Notes: generated by a model not told the origin, from the sequence alone. DNA of 64,000 nucleotides from Archegozetes longisetosus (GCA_018873245.2 JAEMBT020000008.1:12071172-12135171), one strand, 5' to 3'. Positions 24,392 to 37,726 are shown, numbered from the stretch's first letter. Made by a program: numbers and translations.

Positions 24392-24974
24392 AATTAAGCA
24401 CTCAAATTTATTATTCAAAAATAGAAACTTCTACAAGTGATTGACAGAAAGTGTTAGATAGACGGATAGAATGAAATCACAAAACGTTTGCACACGATTT
24501 AAATACTGGCATCGTTGTGGCCAATCAGTCATTGAGCTGAAAGCATTCCTAATTAAGACATGTATGGAAATTATATTAATGCACGTGTATTTTAATGATT
24601 AGTATTTAATTATTTTCTCGGATTAATTAGAAGTAAAATTTTATTGTAAAATATAATTTTTTTGAAAATTTTTTAATTAACTTTAACTAATTTTGAAATT
24701 TTCCTCATATATTTGCATCTACCTAGTCATCAGGTTTACAGAATGCTTTTAATTATATACTTGAAAACTAAATTTTGGATACCGATAAGAAAATGTAGTT
24801 GTAATTTAATCCGCACGTAATTCATATTATTTTCTCACTAAATTCGACTTTCAATTAGCTTTGATATATTAAATGATTTGTAAGTTTCTTAATATTCAAT
24901 ATATTATAATCTAATAGGAAGCATAAAACACAACGCAATTATGTATTACAAAGTTTATGAGTGTGTATATATTC

Positions 24975-25383
24975 TAGGGTGACCTAGTGTCCCGCATTGT
25001 GCGGGATTGTCCCGCATTTAACTGTTGTGTCCCGCATACCGTATGCACCTTTTGCGGGACGGAAAAGATCAAAATTCTAAGATTTATCTTAAAAAATTTC
25101 CACTATGTTTTTGTTTAATGCAAAGAATGTAATTTTGTTGTCAACACGTTTTTTATCTTAAAACATGTGTAAGTCTTTAGATAAAAAACAGGGCTTTAAT
25201 CAGTTTATCTTATACCTTGTTTTCATTCACATTGTGTGTGACTCTTATAAAGTGTAGTTCTTAATCAAATCTTTAGTTTATATTTCAAATAATCGTTATT
25301 TCAAACTTCAATCAGATTAAAAATTCTATAAGGGAGTCAATTTTTTTGTCCCGTATTTAACAGTTTTTGGCTTGGTCACCCTA
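24975..25383. mobile_element. hAT-like element inserted after the duplication (409 bp)
   Basis: TIRs are TAGGGTGACCTAGTGTCCCG on the left and TAGGGTGACCAAGCC (reversed) on the right. The flanking octamers ATATATTC and ATATATTT differ at one base. The orthologous place in unit 1 (around 12622) is a clean empty site, so the insertion postdates the segmental duplication. GC-rich CCCGCAT-type subterminal repeats are present. Confidence 0.85.
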
Positions 25384-26575
25384 ATATATTTTGAAAATGT
25401 TCAAATTTTGTAGATTTATCGTAAGTTACATTTACAAATATCCTATAACAATTTTAATTTGAGCCTAACTCTTGATATACCTCATCTATAACTTTGTGAC
25501 ATTTATTCAATTAACTTTAATTACTAAGACCTGAACAGCTGACATAAAAATTTAATTAAATTTACAGGAAATCAGAGTATTAGTCATTGAAGTGAATGTC
25601 AAATTGTGTGATTATGTCTTTTCAACATTTTGCGTGGATTTAAATAAATTTTTTAATATATTTTAAGATCACTAAAAAATTAGCTACAAAATTAATTTAT
25701 TCAATTTTGAAATTAGCACCTTCAGACCAAGGAGTCTCAATTAATAGATTAACTAACTGTTTTCTGATCTAAAGTAACATCTAAAACATACGAACATATC
25801 ATATGATCTTCTGGTATTTAAGTCCCTCTATTTTTTATTTGAATCACTTTGGATTTATTTAAAAATTACTTCAAATTCTTTTCAGGTACGTATTGAGGCA
25901 CAGGAAAAATCTTACCCGTAGATCAGAACAAAGTGATATAAGTGAAGTCATTGTCTAGAAGTCAACAAGATTTATGCAGCACTTTTAGTGTTAGTAGTTA
26001 AAGTTCAAATAGTTAGAAGGGCTTTGATTAAACATAAAGTATTGAAAAGTTATTTAATTCAGGTAGTTTTGCTTCTCTACATTGTCTGAATGAGATTTAG
26101 ATGACTTTAGTTTTGTTCGCCAACAGGTCTTCTTTCACTATGATTCTAAGCACAAACTATCTTATATTTTCGTATATTCAGCCAAAGAAGAACCTGATAA
26201 ACTTATGATTGCTATTAAAGTAGCTAAAACAAGTGTCTGATAAACAGATGAGAAAACTTTTAGAAATGAGGATAAGCTTTCGGTTTTAACCCGGAATTGA
26301 TATTGACTTTACAAATCACGATTAGACTCTAATATAGTTCTGGTTTGAATTTAAATTGCTTGCCTTTTGTATATCGTCTAATTGAAAATTTCAGCTGATT
26401 TGCACATCTTCTAGTGGTTAAAAGGTTGGACAAAATGTTTGTGTCTACTGTGAAAATCTTTTGACTCATCTCACGTTTTATTTAAATCAAATGAGAGATA
26501 AGTCAAAATAATTATAAACTGTACTCAGACTTAAAACGAAATATTTTTCTTGTATTAAAAATCTATTTTATATTA

Positions 26576-27188
26576 AGATGCATTTACACGAAGCGATATT
26601 CATCGCACATCGCCTGCAATTTTTATTTCAATCAGTTACATTGGGGATTGGTCGCTGCAATTTTCTATTTAGAGGACGAAATTCATTACATACAATTTTG
26701 CTCTACAAAAACGAATCACTTTAAAGCATTGAACACTGACTCAGTGAGTGCTCTCACAACAAAATGAAAGATAATTTCAACATCCAACCTTATGCTAATT
26801 GCTGCAACTATGTTTCAAAAGTAGAAACAGAAAGGGGCCACTGGGGTGTAGTGGTCAGCGCGTAGAACCTTGGGGCGGAGGTCCCAGATTCCAACCTCGT
26901 AGTCGCTATACTTCTTTGACGGCGACATGCTGGCCCCAAGTCCTCGGTTATAACCGCCTTTGGCCCGACGTACATGCCCACCCGACCGTCTCGAAAAACT
27001 CTCTGTCAATGGGGCTCGAGTGAGTCTCCCGAAGGGGAGTGAAACGTACGAAAATGAAAAAATGTAATGAAGTAGAAACTGTAGCAACGCCTTCGCGATA
27101 TGTTTCATGCGATGTCCATCGCTTCAATTTTCCATTTACACGTTGCAATAAATTGCGGCGACGAATATCGCCTCGATTAAATGCATCT
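26576..27188. mobile_element. Harbinger-like MITE, unit 2 copy
   Basis: Duplicate of 13808-14422 with the same AGATGCATTTA ends and TTA flanks, and the same internal SINE. It was carried along by the segmental duplication rather than inserted independently. Confidence 0.65.
26831..27069 (+). mobile_element. tRNA-derived SINE, copy B
   Basis: Same element as 14063-14303, at the same internal position of the MITE. The flanking repeats are AAGTAGAAACAG and AAGTAGAAACTG. Differences from copy A are small, including a loss of a few bases near 27000. Confidence 0.8.
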
Positions 27189-27213
27189 TTAGCGTAATTC
27201 TGAACAAAGCGTT

Positions 27214-27677
27214 TAGTGATAGACATCAGCTTAGTTACTCTGAGCTCGAGCTAAGCTGTGAGCTGAGCAGATTGATAAATTGATATTTTTTCTATGAAAC
27301 ATTTTAATATTTATTAAAAGCACTGAAAAATGGTTACAAAGCAATAAATTTTAGTCTGAGTTTTAAATGGTCTAGATTTCAATATTTTGTTGCTTAAAAT
27401 TACGGGTAATTAAAATATCAAAGTATTAAATTAATGTTTACTCCGAATCAAAGTATTTAAACATTGAGTTCAAATATATTGAACTTCTTTTGAACTAAAT
27501 TATTCAATATTGAGTTCTATCTTCAAACGTTTTAAAACTGCTTTATATGAGCTATTATTGGAAAATATTTTATTGGACTATAAACGTATTATTTATAGCT
27601 ATATCATAGAAAATATCAAATTTCTATCAATACATCATTTAAGAAATAGTAAACTATAATAAGTTCTATAAACCATC
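27214..27677. mobile_element. Left part of the AGCT-rich hAT-like element
   Basis: Matches 14448-14909 and stops abruptly at the unit homology breakpoint (common ...ATAAACCATC). The following sequence resembles 13400-13620 instead. Confidence 0.65.
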
Positions 27678-30600
27678 TTCTAGTTTCCTATATTCAGCTA
27701 AAGGTGGACCAGGTAAATTTATGATTGCCATTAAAGTAGATAAAACAAGTGTCTGACAAACAAATGAGAGAACTTTTAGGAACGAGGATAAGCCTTCGGT
27801 TTTAATACGAAATTAATATTGATTTTACAAATCACGATTAGACTCTAATATAATTCTGGTTTGTATTTAAATCGTTTACTGATCATTGTCTGTAATCAGC
27901 AAAAGATAAAAACTAAAATTTCATGAGTTTTGACTAGTATTAATTATGGCTAAAATGTTTTTATTCTTTTATAAGAATTTTTGTAGCAATCGGAAAATCA
28001 GTGGTAAGAACCACAAAGTGTAAGCCAAAGTTCAACATTATTTCTATAAATTTATTTCTTAAAATTTCTATTCAAAATTCTTACATTTCGAATAAGTTCG
28101 AGTATTATTTGACTTATACTAAAGATATGAATTCCTTCTATCTGTAATCGAATGGAAAATCCTATATAACTTCGAGATTTCTGTCATCTTTCGGTTATGA
28201 TTTCCAGTCGTTTTATGCTGTGTTCAGTTCTCTGATTCGAATAAAATTTAAAATTGTCTATTTTGAGAGTAACATCTTCCTCATGGGTGCTTTAATGAGC
28301 AATAAGCTATTAATGATAAGTTATTTGTTTCGATTCCTGAAAATAATTCCTGTCAAAGTTTATATAAATTAATTGTTTTGTCTACAGACTTAAATCTCTT
28401 ATTTAAAATGCTTCAAATATCTTTAACGATTGTACCATTAATGATGACCTGTACATCATGGCATACAATACAAATTTTCCTCTCTGTAAAGTCTCTACTT
28501 TGTTCTTGAGAATTGAATAATCACTGATAGATGTTTTTTGTCAAACTCTTTATCACATTCGAGCTAAGCTCAGCCCAAATTTTCTAATTTTGCTAAGCTT
28601 AAAGCAGTAATTTGAATGCACGACGTGATTACAATAAATTAGTTGATAAGATATTGAAAAGTTCATAAACTGCTAAACTTAATCATCCACCAAACTCTCT
28701 TGATTTGCCGATTTGTGTTTTTAATTTGTTCAGTAAGCTTTTAAAAAGTCTAAGAAAAATATCTTTTCTAAACAAGACGACGAGTAATCAATAAAGCTAT
28801 AAACTAAACGAAAACTTTCGCATAAATTGGATACAGCAAAGTATATGATGACTTAATTATAAGATATGAGAGTGTATTAAAGCTTTGAGTAACTACTTTG
28901 AGTAAATAAACTTTCTTCTTTAGTAAGCATAACTGTAGAAACATTCATTTATACCCAATCAATAGAAATGAATAATAAGCATAAGGTTTATACGTGCGAT
29001 CGTAAACGTATTTCAAGATAAAATTAATTTTTAAATAAAGATATAGATCGTGTTTCAAATATACCATGAACTAAATGCTACTAAGGTTATTGCATTTCAT
29101 ATTTCATATAATCGCAGTCTCATTTTCACTTTTACGTATTTTGTATACCAATTCTAGTTTCGCGAATGAATAGTTGAAGAAATCAGAAAAAGCGACTCAT
29201 TTCTTAGTTTAGAATATAGTTCTTTCGTCAATACAATTTATCTAATAGCCAACGACACTGTCATTATCTAAAACTAAGCAAGAAACGAACATTCAACAGG
29301 CCTTAAGAAAAATAGTTGTAATGAATTGATCAATGTGTCTGTAAATTCAGTGCTTTAACTTCTAGTACATGATTCACAGAAAATTTTTCTAATATTCATG
29401 TCAATAAATTATATCATTTTTGTCTTTACATTGTAGCATGCTGCGTATAGGGTACCATTTGCCGCCGACTCGAATGCTGGACACAAGTTATAAAAGAGGG
29501 AAACTTTAATTTCTTTCAAAGAATACTTTAAATGACCTGAAACAAGTTCTCAAACTATCTAATGTTCGGTACTACTAAAATTTTTCTGAAGACTACTGCG
29601 TACCACTGATCTATGAGAATGAACAACTTCCTTACAGGCAATCAAAATTTAGTCGCCTTTTAAGTCTAATATCAATAGATCTAATAGCTTGGAATCAAAT
29701 ATCTTGAGTTAATTCATGTATTTTCTTAATCTAAAGAAGAATCAATTGAATTTCGAGAAAGCATCCCAAATATTCAATAGAATTTCGTGAGAACAAAAGC
29801 AAACATTACTTCGTTCAATGTAAAAAGTAATCCAGCATATCCTAATTGAACATCTTTAAATACAAGTTTAATTAGTTTGATATGTCTGAAAATGCACAAT
29901 ATACTATTCTCGCATACCAGTTACTGGTACACGTACTGCAGTTTGAGAGACACGCACTTAAACGACGTTTTCTGAAAGCATACTTAAAGAACAGTTATGG
30001 CAAAACCAGAAAGCAAACCCCCATAATAGCAAACTCTTATACTATACGATACTGTATCTGTTACATCCCAGGGTTCTAAGTGCCCTGTAGTGCCAGAGCT
30101 GTCACCTCAGGCAGTTGGTGTTTAACTATTCACTCAACCATTTTTTGGAATAAGACAGAAACAGTACTCGCTTTTCGCTCATCTATAAATAAATAAATGA
30201 CAAATCATTGTGTTTCTCATAGTTGTATTGTCAACTGTAAATAAAACGAAAAACTAAACTTCTGTACAGTTGAATAAATTGTTTTCCATTGTTAATTCAC
30301 ATTTCATTCAGAATGAATGATTAATTACTAAATTTGATGTTTTTTCAAATCAGGAATAGCTGAACCACTAATCCATTTGTAATAGTTATAAACATTTGTT
30401 TTTTTCATTTACAATCTGATAAGTAAAGACTAATCTATGAAGTGAAATCATAAATATATCTGTTTGAGTGAAAGTTTGTGTTTAAACATGCCATTCAAAA
30501 ATCTTCATTCAGAGTTAGTTTATCATAAAATTGATTTAAACACAAAAATCGAATTATTGAACTAAAACTGTTAATATTGTACTTAAAGCTAAAGACACCG

Positions 30601-32873
30601 CCAAAGTCTTTTGTCACTCAAAGTAAGATAAACGTGACTTTTTTCTTATTTTCTTGAAAAGAGGTCAAAAAAACTTAGTTGGATCGAATGAGCACTCCAT
30701 TATTTGAAGTGTTTCAATATGATTGCTTGATACTAAACAGTTATATAAATTAAATTTAGAGTATGTCTGAAGATTTTATGAAAACTTTATTCAAAATGAT
30801 CATCTGCTTACTAACTATATCATACAGAATTGAAGGACAAAATTGAACAAGTTCAGAATTTCTTAATTTCTCATAGATCCTAAATATGAATTTTCAACAA
30901 TCCTAGTCTTATTGAAAAACTTTCAAAATTGCATTAAGTTGATTTACCCACTGCTCTTCACTCCGATTTTAATTGAACATTATTTACAGATTAATATTGA
31001 CCTAAAAATATTTTTCTGAAAGTAAAACAACTCAACAAAAATCGAATTTTTAGAAACTATAATAAATTAATTAACAGAGTGATCAGTTATCCAAAATTAC
31101 ACTAAAATAACTTGGAGTAGGTGAGAAATCGTGAAAATGATGAATCAATTTGCATTAAACTAATTTATTTCTTGTTATATCATATTATACAGTCGAGTGA
31201 AAAACTCTCAGAACTGGTTAGGTATTCTAAAATTAGAATTGAAGTGAACTGGAGATAAACTTGTATAATAATCGTGCTATTAACGATCATTCAAGAGTAA
31301 TAAAATACCATGTTTACTAAGCTCGAAATGCATTTATATATATACTTGCGTTGCTGTTCGAGTCTTCGCTTTTGTATCTAAATCATAATTTAGTAGTAAA
31401 CTAATAAGTTATTTTTACTTTAGATTAAAAATAACTCAATGATTTCAACAAATCAGACTTGAAAGTCGAAAAGCACTGACTTAGTTACTAGCACCGAAAA
31501 AGCAAAAGGGCTTATATATTTTATACTCTGTTCAGCACTCCTAACAGTATAAAGCTACCGAACACTGTTAGCAGAAATCTTTTACCATTTTATATCAGAA
31601 ATGACGATATCTATCAATACTATAAGTTTTCATTTATATTATTTAAAAATATATATAATGTTTAATCAATTAATCAATAAGTAAAAAATCTCTCACCAAA
31701 TTGAATAGAATTGAATAGAAAAACTTTTCACTCAATAATTGCAAAACAATGCATCAAACAGTTTAGCAATTAATTTTCATATAGTCTGGTTTTTTAGTAA
31801 AATTCTTATTATTTTTAAGTAAAATTATTATTTTCATTGAACGATTAGTGCAATTATTTTTTACTTTTAGTACAACAAAATTACTGTCCAAACTATAAAA
31901 TTTGAATATACCGTTTTGGGAACATATTCAAGAATCTTATAAATATCCAAAAGTTTTTATGAAGTATATGCAGAACTTTTTAAGACGCAAGATTAATATC
32001 ACTTTATAAGATTAAGTAGATGTTTTTAAGTAAGTATAGTTTGTGCGGTTAGCATTTAATCAGTAAAGAGGTTAATTCAATTTTGGAAAAATTTTCTCAC
32101 ATAGAAGTTCGCTCTTATAAAGGACCAGATGACTAAATATTAAGTATTAGTATTCGGTCTTACCTTGTCTCTTAGTTTTTATAAGCTTTTTTGGTCTCAA
32201 AACTCAGGCAAGGGGTAAATTTTGGCTTCCATGCCTGAAATACAAACGGAAAATTCGCACTTATCTTCACGGTAACTCAACTCCAAGTTAGTCCAATTCT
32301 ATTTAAGACAACTGGTAACCCTATTGACTAAATTATTGTTATTACTTGAAAATTCAATTATTATTGAAGAGTCACACGCATAATTGCAAAAGAACCATGT
32401 TTAAGTCAATGAAGATCTTTTATAAAACTTTCAATCAAATGAAGCACATGGGATAATGTTGCTCTTTATTAATGAAATTTTGAAAGCTTTACAGCTAGAA
32501 CAGAGTTTCCAGAATCAATATCTCAGAAACTATAAGCAATCAAGAAATTCTTATCAAAGGGTTAATATCGTAGGCTTTCTATAAGGACAATCTTTATAGG
32601 GAACACTCTATTTAAACTTTTGGGAACTATAAACATAAGGCATAGATTACAAAGTTTGCGATAATTCAAAATTTAGTATAATATTACGAGATTAGGCTCA
32701 AGTTTTAAGGGTTAGAGATTTGACAGCACCATTCGATTCATCCCACCTCAACGATCACAGACATAGGTCTTTTCAAAATATTCCCGTTTCCGATATATTC
32801 GATCTTTAAGTTTGAGTTTTTCACCAAAAAATTTTCTATGGTTAATTTTTTATTATTCTTAGTGAAAGACACA

Positions 32874-33243
32874 TAGGATGATTAAGCTCAAATCTGGACA
32901 AAAAAATCAAATTAAAATTTATTTACAGTATTAAATAAACGGAAAGTCACAAAATTTCAACTGTGAAAAATAATTATATTTCTTCTATGATTTTGTAACA
33001 TTAAGAAGTTAAAATCACTTTAACGTAGATGTGAAGTTCCAAACAAGACGTCAAGGGTGAAGAATTTCAAGATTGAAATATTTTAGCTTAGAATTAATAT
33101 ACACTGAGTTGCTAACAAGATAAAGTATTCGTGGCAAACTTTGTCTGTTTATTCTTCTGAAACTTGGACAAAATACTTCCAGATTAGTGTCTACTCTGAA
33201 TTCTGGACTAGTTGAACTGAAATCTAGACTCTTGGTCACCTTA
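32874..33243. mobile_element. Diverged hAT-like MITE in the palindrome loop
   Basis: The interior matches 15603-15932 (for example AATTTCAACTGT and TTAGCTTAGAAT). The ends, TAGGATGATTAAGCTC and TCTTGGTCACCTTA, are weakly inverted. No target duplication is visible. Confidence 0.45.
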
Positions 33244-33383
33244 CCTCCATAGTTTTTCTTTCGAAATATTAGATATCAAAATGATGTTTTTGGGGAAAAT
33301 TTCAAACTTCAAAATCGAATATATCGGAAACGAGAAACTATATCTTAAAAAGATCTATATGTCTGTGATCGTTGAGGTGAGAT

Positions 33384-33629
33384 CAGTAGCGAAGCCAGTA
33401 GGGGTCGAGAAGGCATAGGCTCCCTCAACTCGAATCTGGAAAACCTCAAACTAGTTATTAAATGAAAATAAAAATTTATTTTAATAGAATTGAACCTTAC
33501 TCAAGTTTCAATGACTGTATGAGAGTATTACTGTTTGATAATTGTATTGATTAGGCGTTAAAATTATGCTTTTGACAAAGCTTTCGATTTTTTTGCCCCC
33601 TCACTCGAAAATTTCTACCTTCGCCTATG
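33384..33629. mobile_element. hAT-like MITE (246 bp) with perfect 8-bp duplication
   Basis: The left end CAGTAGCGAAGCC pairs with the reversed right end CATAGGCGAAGG. The octamer GGTGAGAT flanks both sides exactly (33376-33383 and 33630-33637). It interrupts only the right arm of the surrounding palindrome, so it is younger than the palindrome. Confidence 0.85.
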
Positions 33630-35040
33630 GGTGAGATGAATAGAATAGTGTCAAATCTCTAACTCTTAAATCTTGAGTCTAATCTTGTAATATTATACTG
33701 TTTTGAATTATTGCAAACTTTGTAATACATACCTTCTGTCTATAGTTTCCAAAAGTTTATATGGAGCGTTCCCTATAAAGATTGTCCTTTACAAAATACC
33801 TACGATATTTTTCTTGCCAGCTTTGCAATGAAAGATCATTCACCGGAAAAAAAATTTATTGATAAATCTTAAAAAATACTTTTGTATGGATCAAAAACGG
33901 TTCGAAACGAATATGTTGTTAAGTCTTATAAAAGACATTTTAGAGCCTTGAAGCCATACGTATGTCTTAAAATCTCCATATATTTGTAAATGTGTTTTAA
34001 GACTTATCTATGTCTTGAACTCTAAACATGTATATTATTGTATATGAATTCAAATCCTTCAAAAAGGTTTCAAAATATTTTAAAAGATGCAACAACTTTC
34101 TTTATTCATCAATCGCTACATTTAAGACTAGATAATTACATTTTTATAAAGATAAAAGCATGATATAATATGTTTAGATTTCAGAAATTTATTTAAAATA
34201 TTAAGCGAATAATGAGTTGAAAGTGCTTTCAATCGGTTTTCTAGTTAATTCACTAATAACTTTAGAACGATATCTTTGACTTTGTAAAGTTTGAATACGA
34301 CCACTTCATACAATTGAAATCGCTTTCAATCAAAGATCAGCCGATAATGTGGATATCCTTCGATTCCCTAAAAATATAAAATATTAATTAAAATCAGATA
34401 AGAGTTTATTAAAATTGGTTACTCACCCAAATTTTTTTCAGACATTGAATAAATCTTAAATGACCGTCAAATGTTCTCAATTTTAATAATAAATTAGTTG
34501 ACTAATTAATAATTAAACACAAATATTTTCGTTACATTCAATTAACTAGACTTCTAATAATGGCAGACATAAATGGGCACGAATGTTATATGAATGACTC
34601 ATAAAAACATGTGTCATTCAATCGTTTAAAATAAAACTTTTTACAGAAGTTGAATCTTCAAAATAGTTTCTATGCATGACATCTGGCCTTAAGTTTAAAA
34701 TTAGATTAATGTATGTCTTTTTTCCATTCAAACGTCTTCCCATTGAAAAAAATTTCTAACAGTGTTATTACTTACAAAATTCAATAGTTTTTGTCATTCA
34801 ATTTATTCCTCTCGTTAATAATAAGTTTAATGTTGTTTCTTAGCAACTATTATATTCGATATTTGACTTTTTAATTAATAGTTAGGAAAATATGAATATT
34901 CACTCCAATAAGCGTTCACAAATTCAAACATTACCTTTTGGTCTTCTTGCAATTTTAGAACACCTAATATTCTTAACCGCCATTGAATATTATAAGATTA
35001 TAACAAGTTATTGATTTGCAATCCGAAAAATATAAATAAC

Positions 35041-37440
35041 ATGTATTCGCATTTAAGATTAATAATAGATCCACACATTCCTTGGATTATTACCAATCCA
35101 ACTGTTGATGAACAGTATTGCGAAGGAATCCAATGTGAACTTCTTAAATATGTCTCAAAATCATTGAACTTTACTTATGAATTCATAATTCAAAATAAAG
35201 AGATGAAATATCAATTTATGAATAAAACCTGGACTGGATTTCTTGGAGGAATTGTTGGGAATGTAAGTCATATTCAATCAAAATCTTTCATGTTTTAGAG
35301 ATCCTATAGATTACTATTGAATGATAGAAGCTGCCAATTTATCATTAGATATTCTCTACTTAATATTAGGTCGGTTCAATTCAGATGTCAGAGTTATCCT
35401 TTTAGATATTTTGCAAACATGTTTATATGAAATTTATATGCAGTTAAGTATTTGCTACTTCATGATGCAGTTCCTTTTGATGTTAGTGTTTCTAATACTT
35501 GATTTTGCAAGTGGCCCGAATGTTGACCCAGAAAAACAAAGAGCTTTTATAAAATGCCATGTGCTTTCGAACCACAGAGCTCCTGGAAATTACGTTATGC
35601 TAACTGAAATGGCTCAAACTGGACGAAACAGGTATAGTTACTTTTCACAAGGATCAAGTGGCAGGTTACTAAATTCTGTCCAAAAGTCAAATATCAAAAA
35701 TGAGGCTTATTGTGAGTTTTTGGAAAATGTAATCCTCCCCTACTTACAAAACACAGAGTTTGACATTCACTCATCTTGCATGGTAATGCAAGGACACAAA
35801 CACCAAAATATCAAAGTTTTCGTTCAGAGGCATAGATGGGAGGAGTTGAAACATTCCCCTTACACCCTGATTTAAATCTTTGTGTCTACAATGATATTAT
35901 GAGAATAAAGAGGTCTCTTAAAGAACAAAGATTTATTAATGAGGTCGATCTGAAAGTTGCTTATGACGAAGTTATCAAAGACATAAACTTGCAAAATTCT
36001 TCCATTGACATACGACGCATCTATACGCTGGGAAACTATCATTAAGTTTGAAGGAAAGTATATTAAACAATCTATAAATACCATATTTTTATCTTAAATA
36101 CTTTAAGAAATACAACTCTGACATCTTAATTGAACCGATCTAATAAAAAATTATTCTTTCAAATTTATTCTTTAAGAACAATAATTATCCAGATCATTCT
36201 GAGAAATTACTCTAAAATTTAGTATATTTTAAAATTGCTTCATAGGAAGCAGATATGATTTTTAGTCCCTTTGGTATGGATGAAGAACCTTTTGTGGCAA
36301 ATATTGTTGACTATTCGATACCTTATAATATAGAAAGATCCATTATTTTAACTCAAGTAACAAATCAAATGAAATCCAATTTGTTCTCTTATTTCATGGC
36401 ATTTGATGTGAATGTTTGGTTCATTTCATTGATTTCTATTTTATCCATTGTTCTTACCATTTTATTATTTCGTAAAATGATTTTGGTTGAAAACCCAATT
36501 TCTTGCCAATTACTCATTGAGTTGTTGTTCAGAATTTATGCGAGTTGTCTTCAAAAAGGTATGAAACTATTGTATTCGAAACAACTTATTTTCAGACAAG
36601 AATCTTCTGTAGATATACTGTTCAGGAAATACTTTGTTGTCAGCTATCAGACATTAATACTGATGTCGTTTTGGTTGATTGGTATATCTTTTGCGTCTAT
36701 CCTATTTTCAAGTGAATTAACTGCTAAATTAGGTCTCAAAACACCCGTCAAACAAATCGACACAATTGAAGAATTGATTACCTCTGACTTAAAGTTAGTC
36801 TTATATCAAGAATTTTGGACACCTAGGATTATAGAAGCTAAAAATAAACAATCATTTTATAAAATTTATAAGAAAGCACTAAATGATAAGACTATTATAG
36901 ATTTCTCTGAATTCTTTGAAGAAAAATGGATTGAAGGAGTAGCGAATCAACACAATGTTATATTCTTATATGAAGTTCCCATAAAAATGATTATAAATAA
37001 AGCGTCGATAAGATTGAAACAAAAGTGTAGATTCAGATATCTGCCCGAAGATTATGATGGATTCTTTGCTTTGACTATTGCTTCGAGTACGAGATTGAAT
37101 AGACAATTTAGAGATGAACTCAATTTAAAGTTAGAAAAAATTTTCAAATCGATAAAAATCTGTATTTTTCAAATTATATGTTAAGATCTATTCTACTTTC
37201 AGAGTTTCTCAATATATAACAACTGGTATTATTGAGTATCAATTAAAAGTAGTCACTCGTCAAAGTGAAGAATGTTTTGTTGGCGAAATTTACACAGTCA
37301 ATAATAAATTTCGTGAATTAAATTTTGATGATACTATTGGAGTGATCGTAGTCTTTGTTTTTGGTTGTATCTTAAGTATCGTTTCTTTTATCATTGAATT
37401 ATTTTGTAATTTTCGAAAATTGCAGCCTTTGGAATCTTAG
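35041..37440 (+). CDS. Ionotropic receptor, intact three-exon copy
   Basis: Chemosensory ionotropic receptor, a ligand-gated cation channel related to ionotropic glutamate receptors. Exons are 35041-35262, 36246-37129 and 37203-37440, all GT..AG and in phase. Exon 1 gives part of lobe S1 (LRLIIDPHIPWII, CELLKYVSKSLNFTYEFI). Exon 2 gives the rest of S1, a first membrane helix (VWFISLISILSIVLTILLF), the pore loop, a third helix ending SSELTAKLGLKTP, and lobe S2. Exon 3 gives the final helix (GVIVVFVFGCILSIVSFIIE). That is about 448 residues, with no long N-terminal domain, as in divergent IRs. The start is the first ATG in frame; no signal peptide is visible, so a further 5' exon may exist. Intron 1 (983 bp) includes a 778-bp mariner; without it, it would match the pseudogene's 230-bp intron. 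The ligand is unknown. Confidence 0.82.
35366..36143 (+). mobile_element. Degenerate mariner with transposase remnant, in IR intron
   Basis: TIRs are TTAGGTCGGTTCAATTCAGA on the left and TTAGATCGGTTCAATTAAGA (reversed) on the right, continuing with TGTCAGAGTT. TA flanks both sides (35364-35365 and 36144-36145). The interior retains only the C-terminal part of a mariner transposase in two frames with a shift near 35865. Recognisable are a WEELKHSPYT stretch, where mariners have a proline-rich SPDLxPxD motif, and then KRSLKEQRFINEVDL. It is truncated to about 60% of a full mariner. It lies wholly within intron 1 and would be spliced out. Confidence 0.85.
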
Positions 37441-37726
37441 AGAAAAGTAAAAAATTTGAAACCATAATTTCCAAACGTTAATTCATAAAAACGAGTCAAT
37501 TCACCATCGATCCTATCCAATAATTAAAAATTAAAAAGAGAACCTTAGCAAATGTTTTTGTAATGCATTTTGAAGATTTAATGCGATTACCGGTACTCGA
37601 TCAATAAACTTTTACATCTTAATTCGTGAATGCGATGTGAAACAAAAATTAGTACAATAGAACATTAGTTCATTAATCACTATCTTTGGTGATGAAATAC
37701 ATTGTTATTGCAATTTGATATATATA

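Larger units (their letters stand above)
21007..28462. repeat. Tandem segmental duplication, unit 2 (7.5 kb)
   Basis: Second copy of the 7342-21006 unit, shorter because the equivalent of about 14,910-17,860 and smaller blocks are missing. It has its own private insertions at 22603-23111 and 24975-25383. The last recognisable homology, ATCTTTAACGATTGTACCAT, is near 28430. Confidence 0.85.
32564..33808. repeat. Large palindrome interrupted by nested elements
   Basis: The left arm 32564-32873 (310 bp) is the reverse complement of 33244-33808 once the 246-bp element and its 8-bp duplication at 33384-33637 are removed (311 bp). Matching blocks include ACCTCAACGATCACAGACAT, TTTCCGATATATTCGAT, GACAATCTTTATAGGGAAC and GTTAGAGATTTGACA. 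The loop is a 370-bp hAT-like block. Probably a foldback transposon of unknown class. Confidence 0.8.
28463..35040. other. Gene desert, 6.6 kb
   Basis: No gene is recognised on either strand. A 65-codon frame at 29882 lacks homology that I recognise. The only clear structures are the palindrome and nested elements at 32564-33808. Confidence 0.55.

Noticed and set aside
29882-30079. 65-codon open frame in the gene desert
   Set aside because: No signal peptide, domain, splice signals or repeat relation; compatible with chance.
35321-35560. N-terminal part of the open frame inside the IR intron as an independent gene
   Set aside because: It overlaps the mariner TIR and only its later part resembles a transposase; no start context or promoter.
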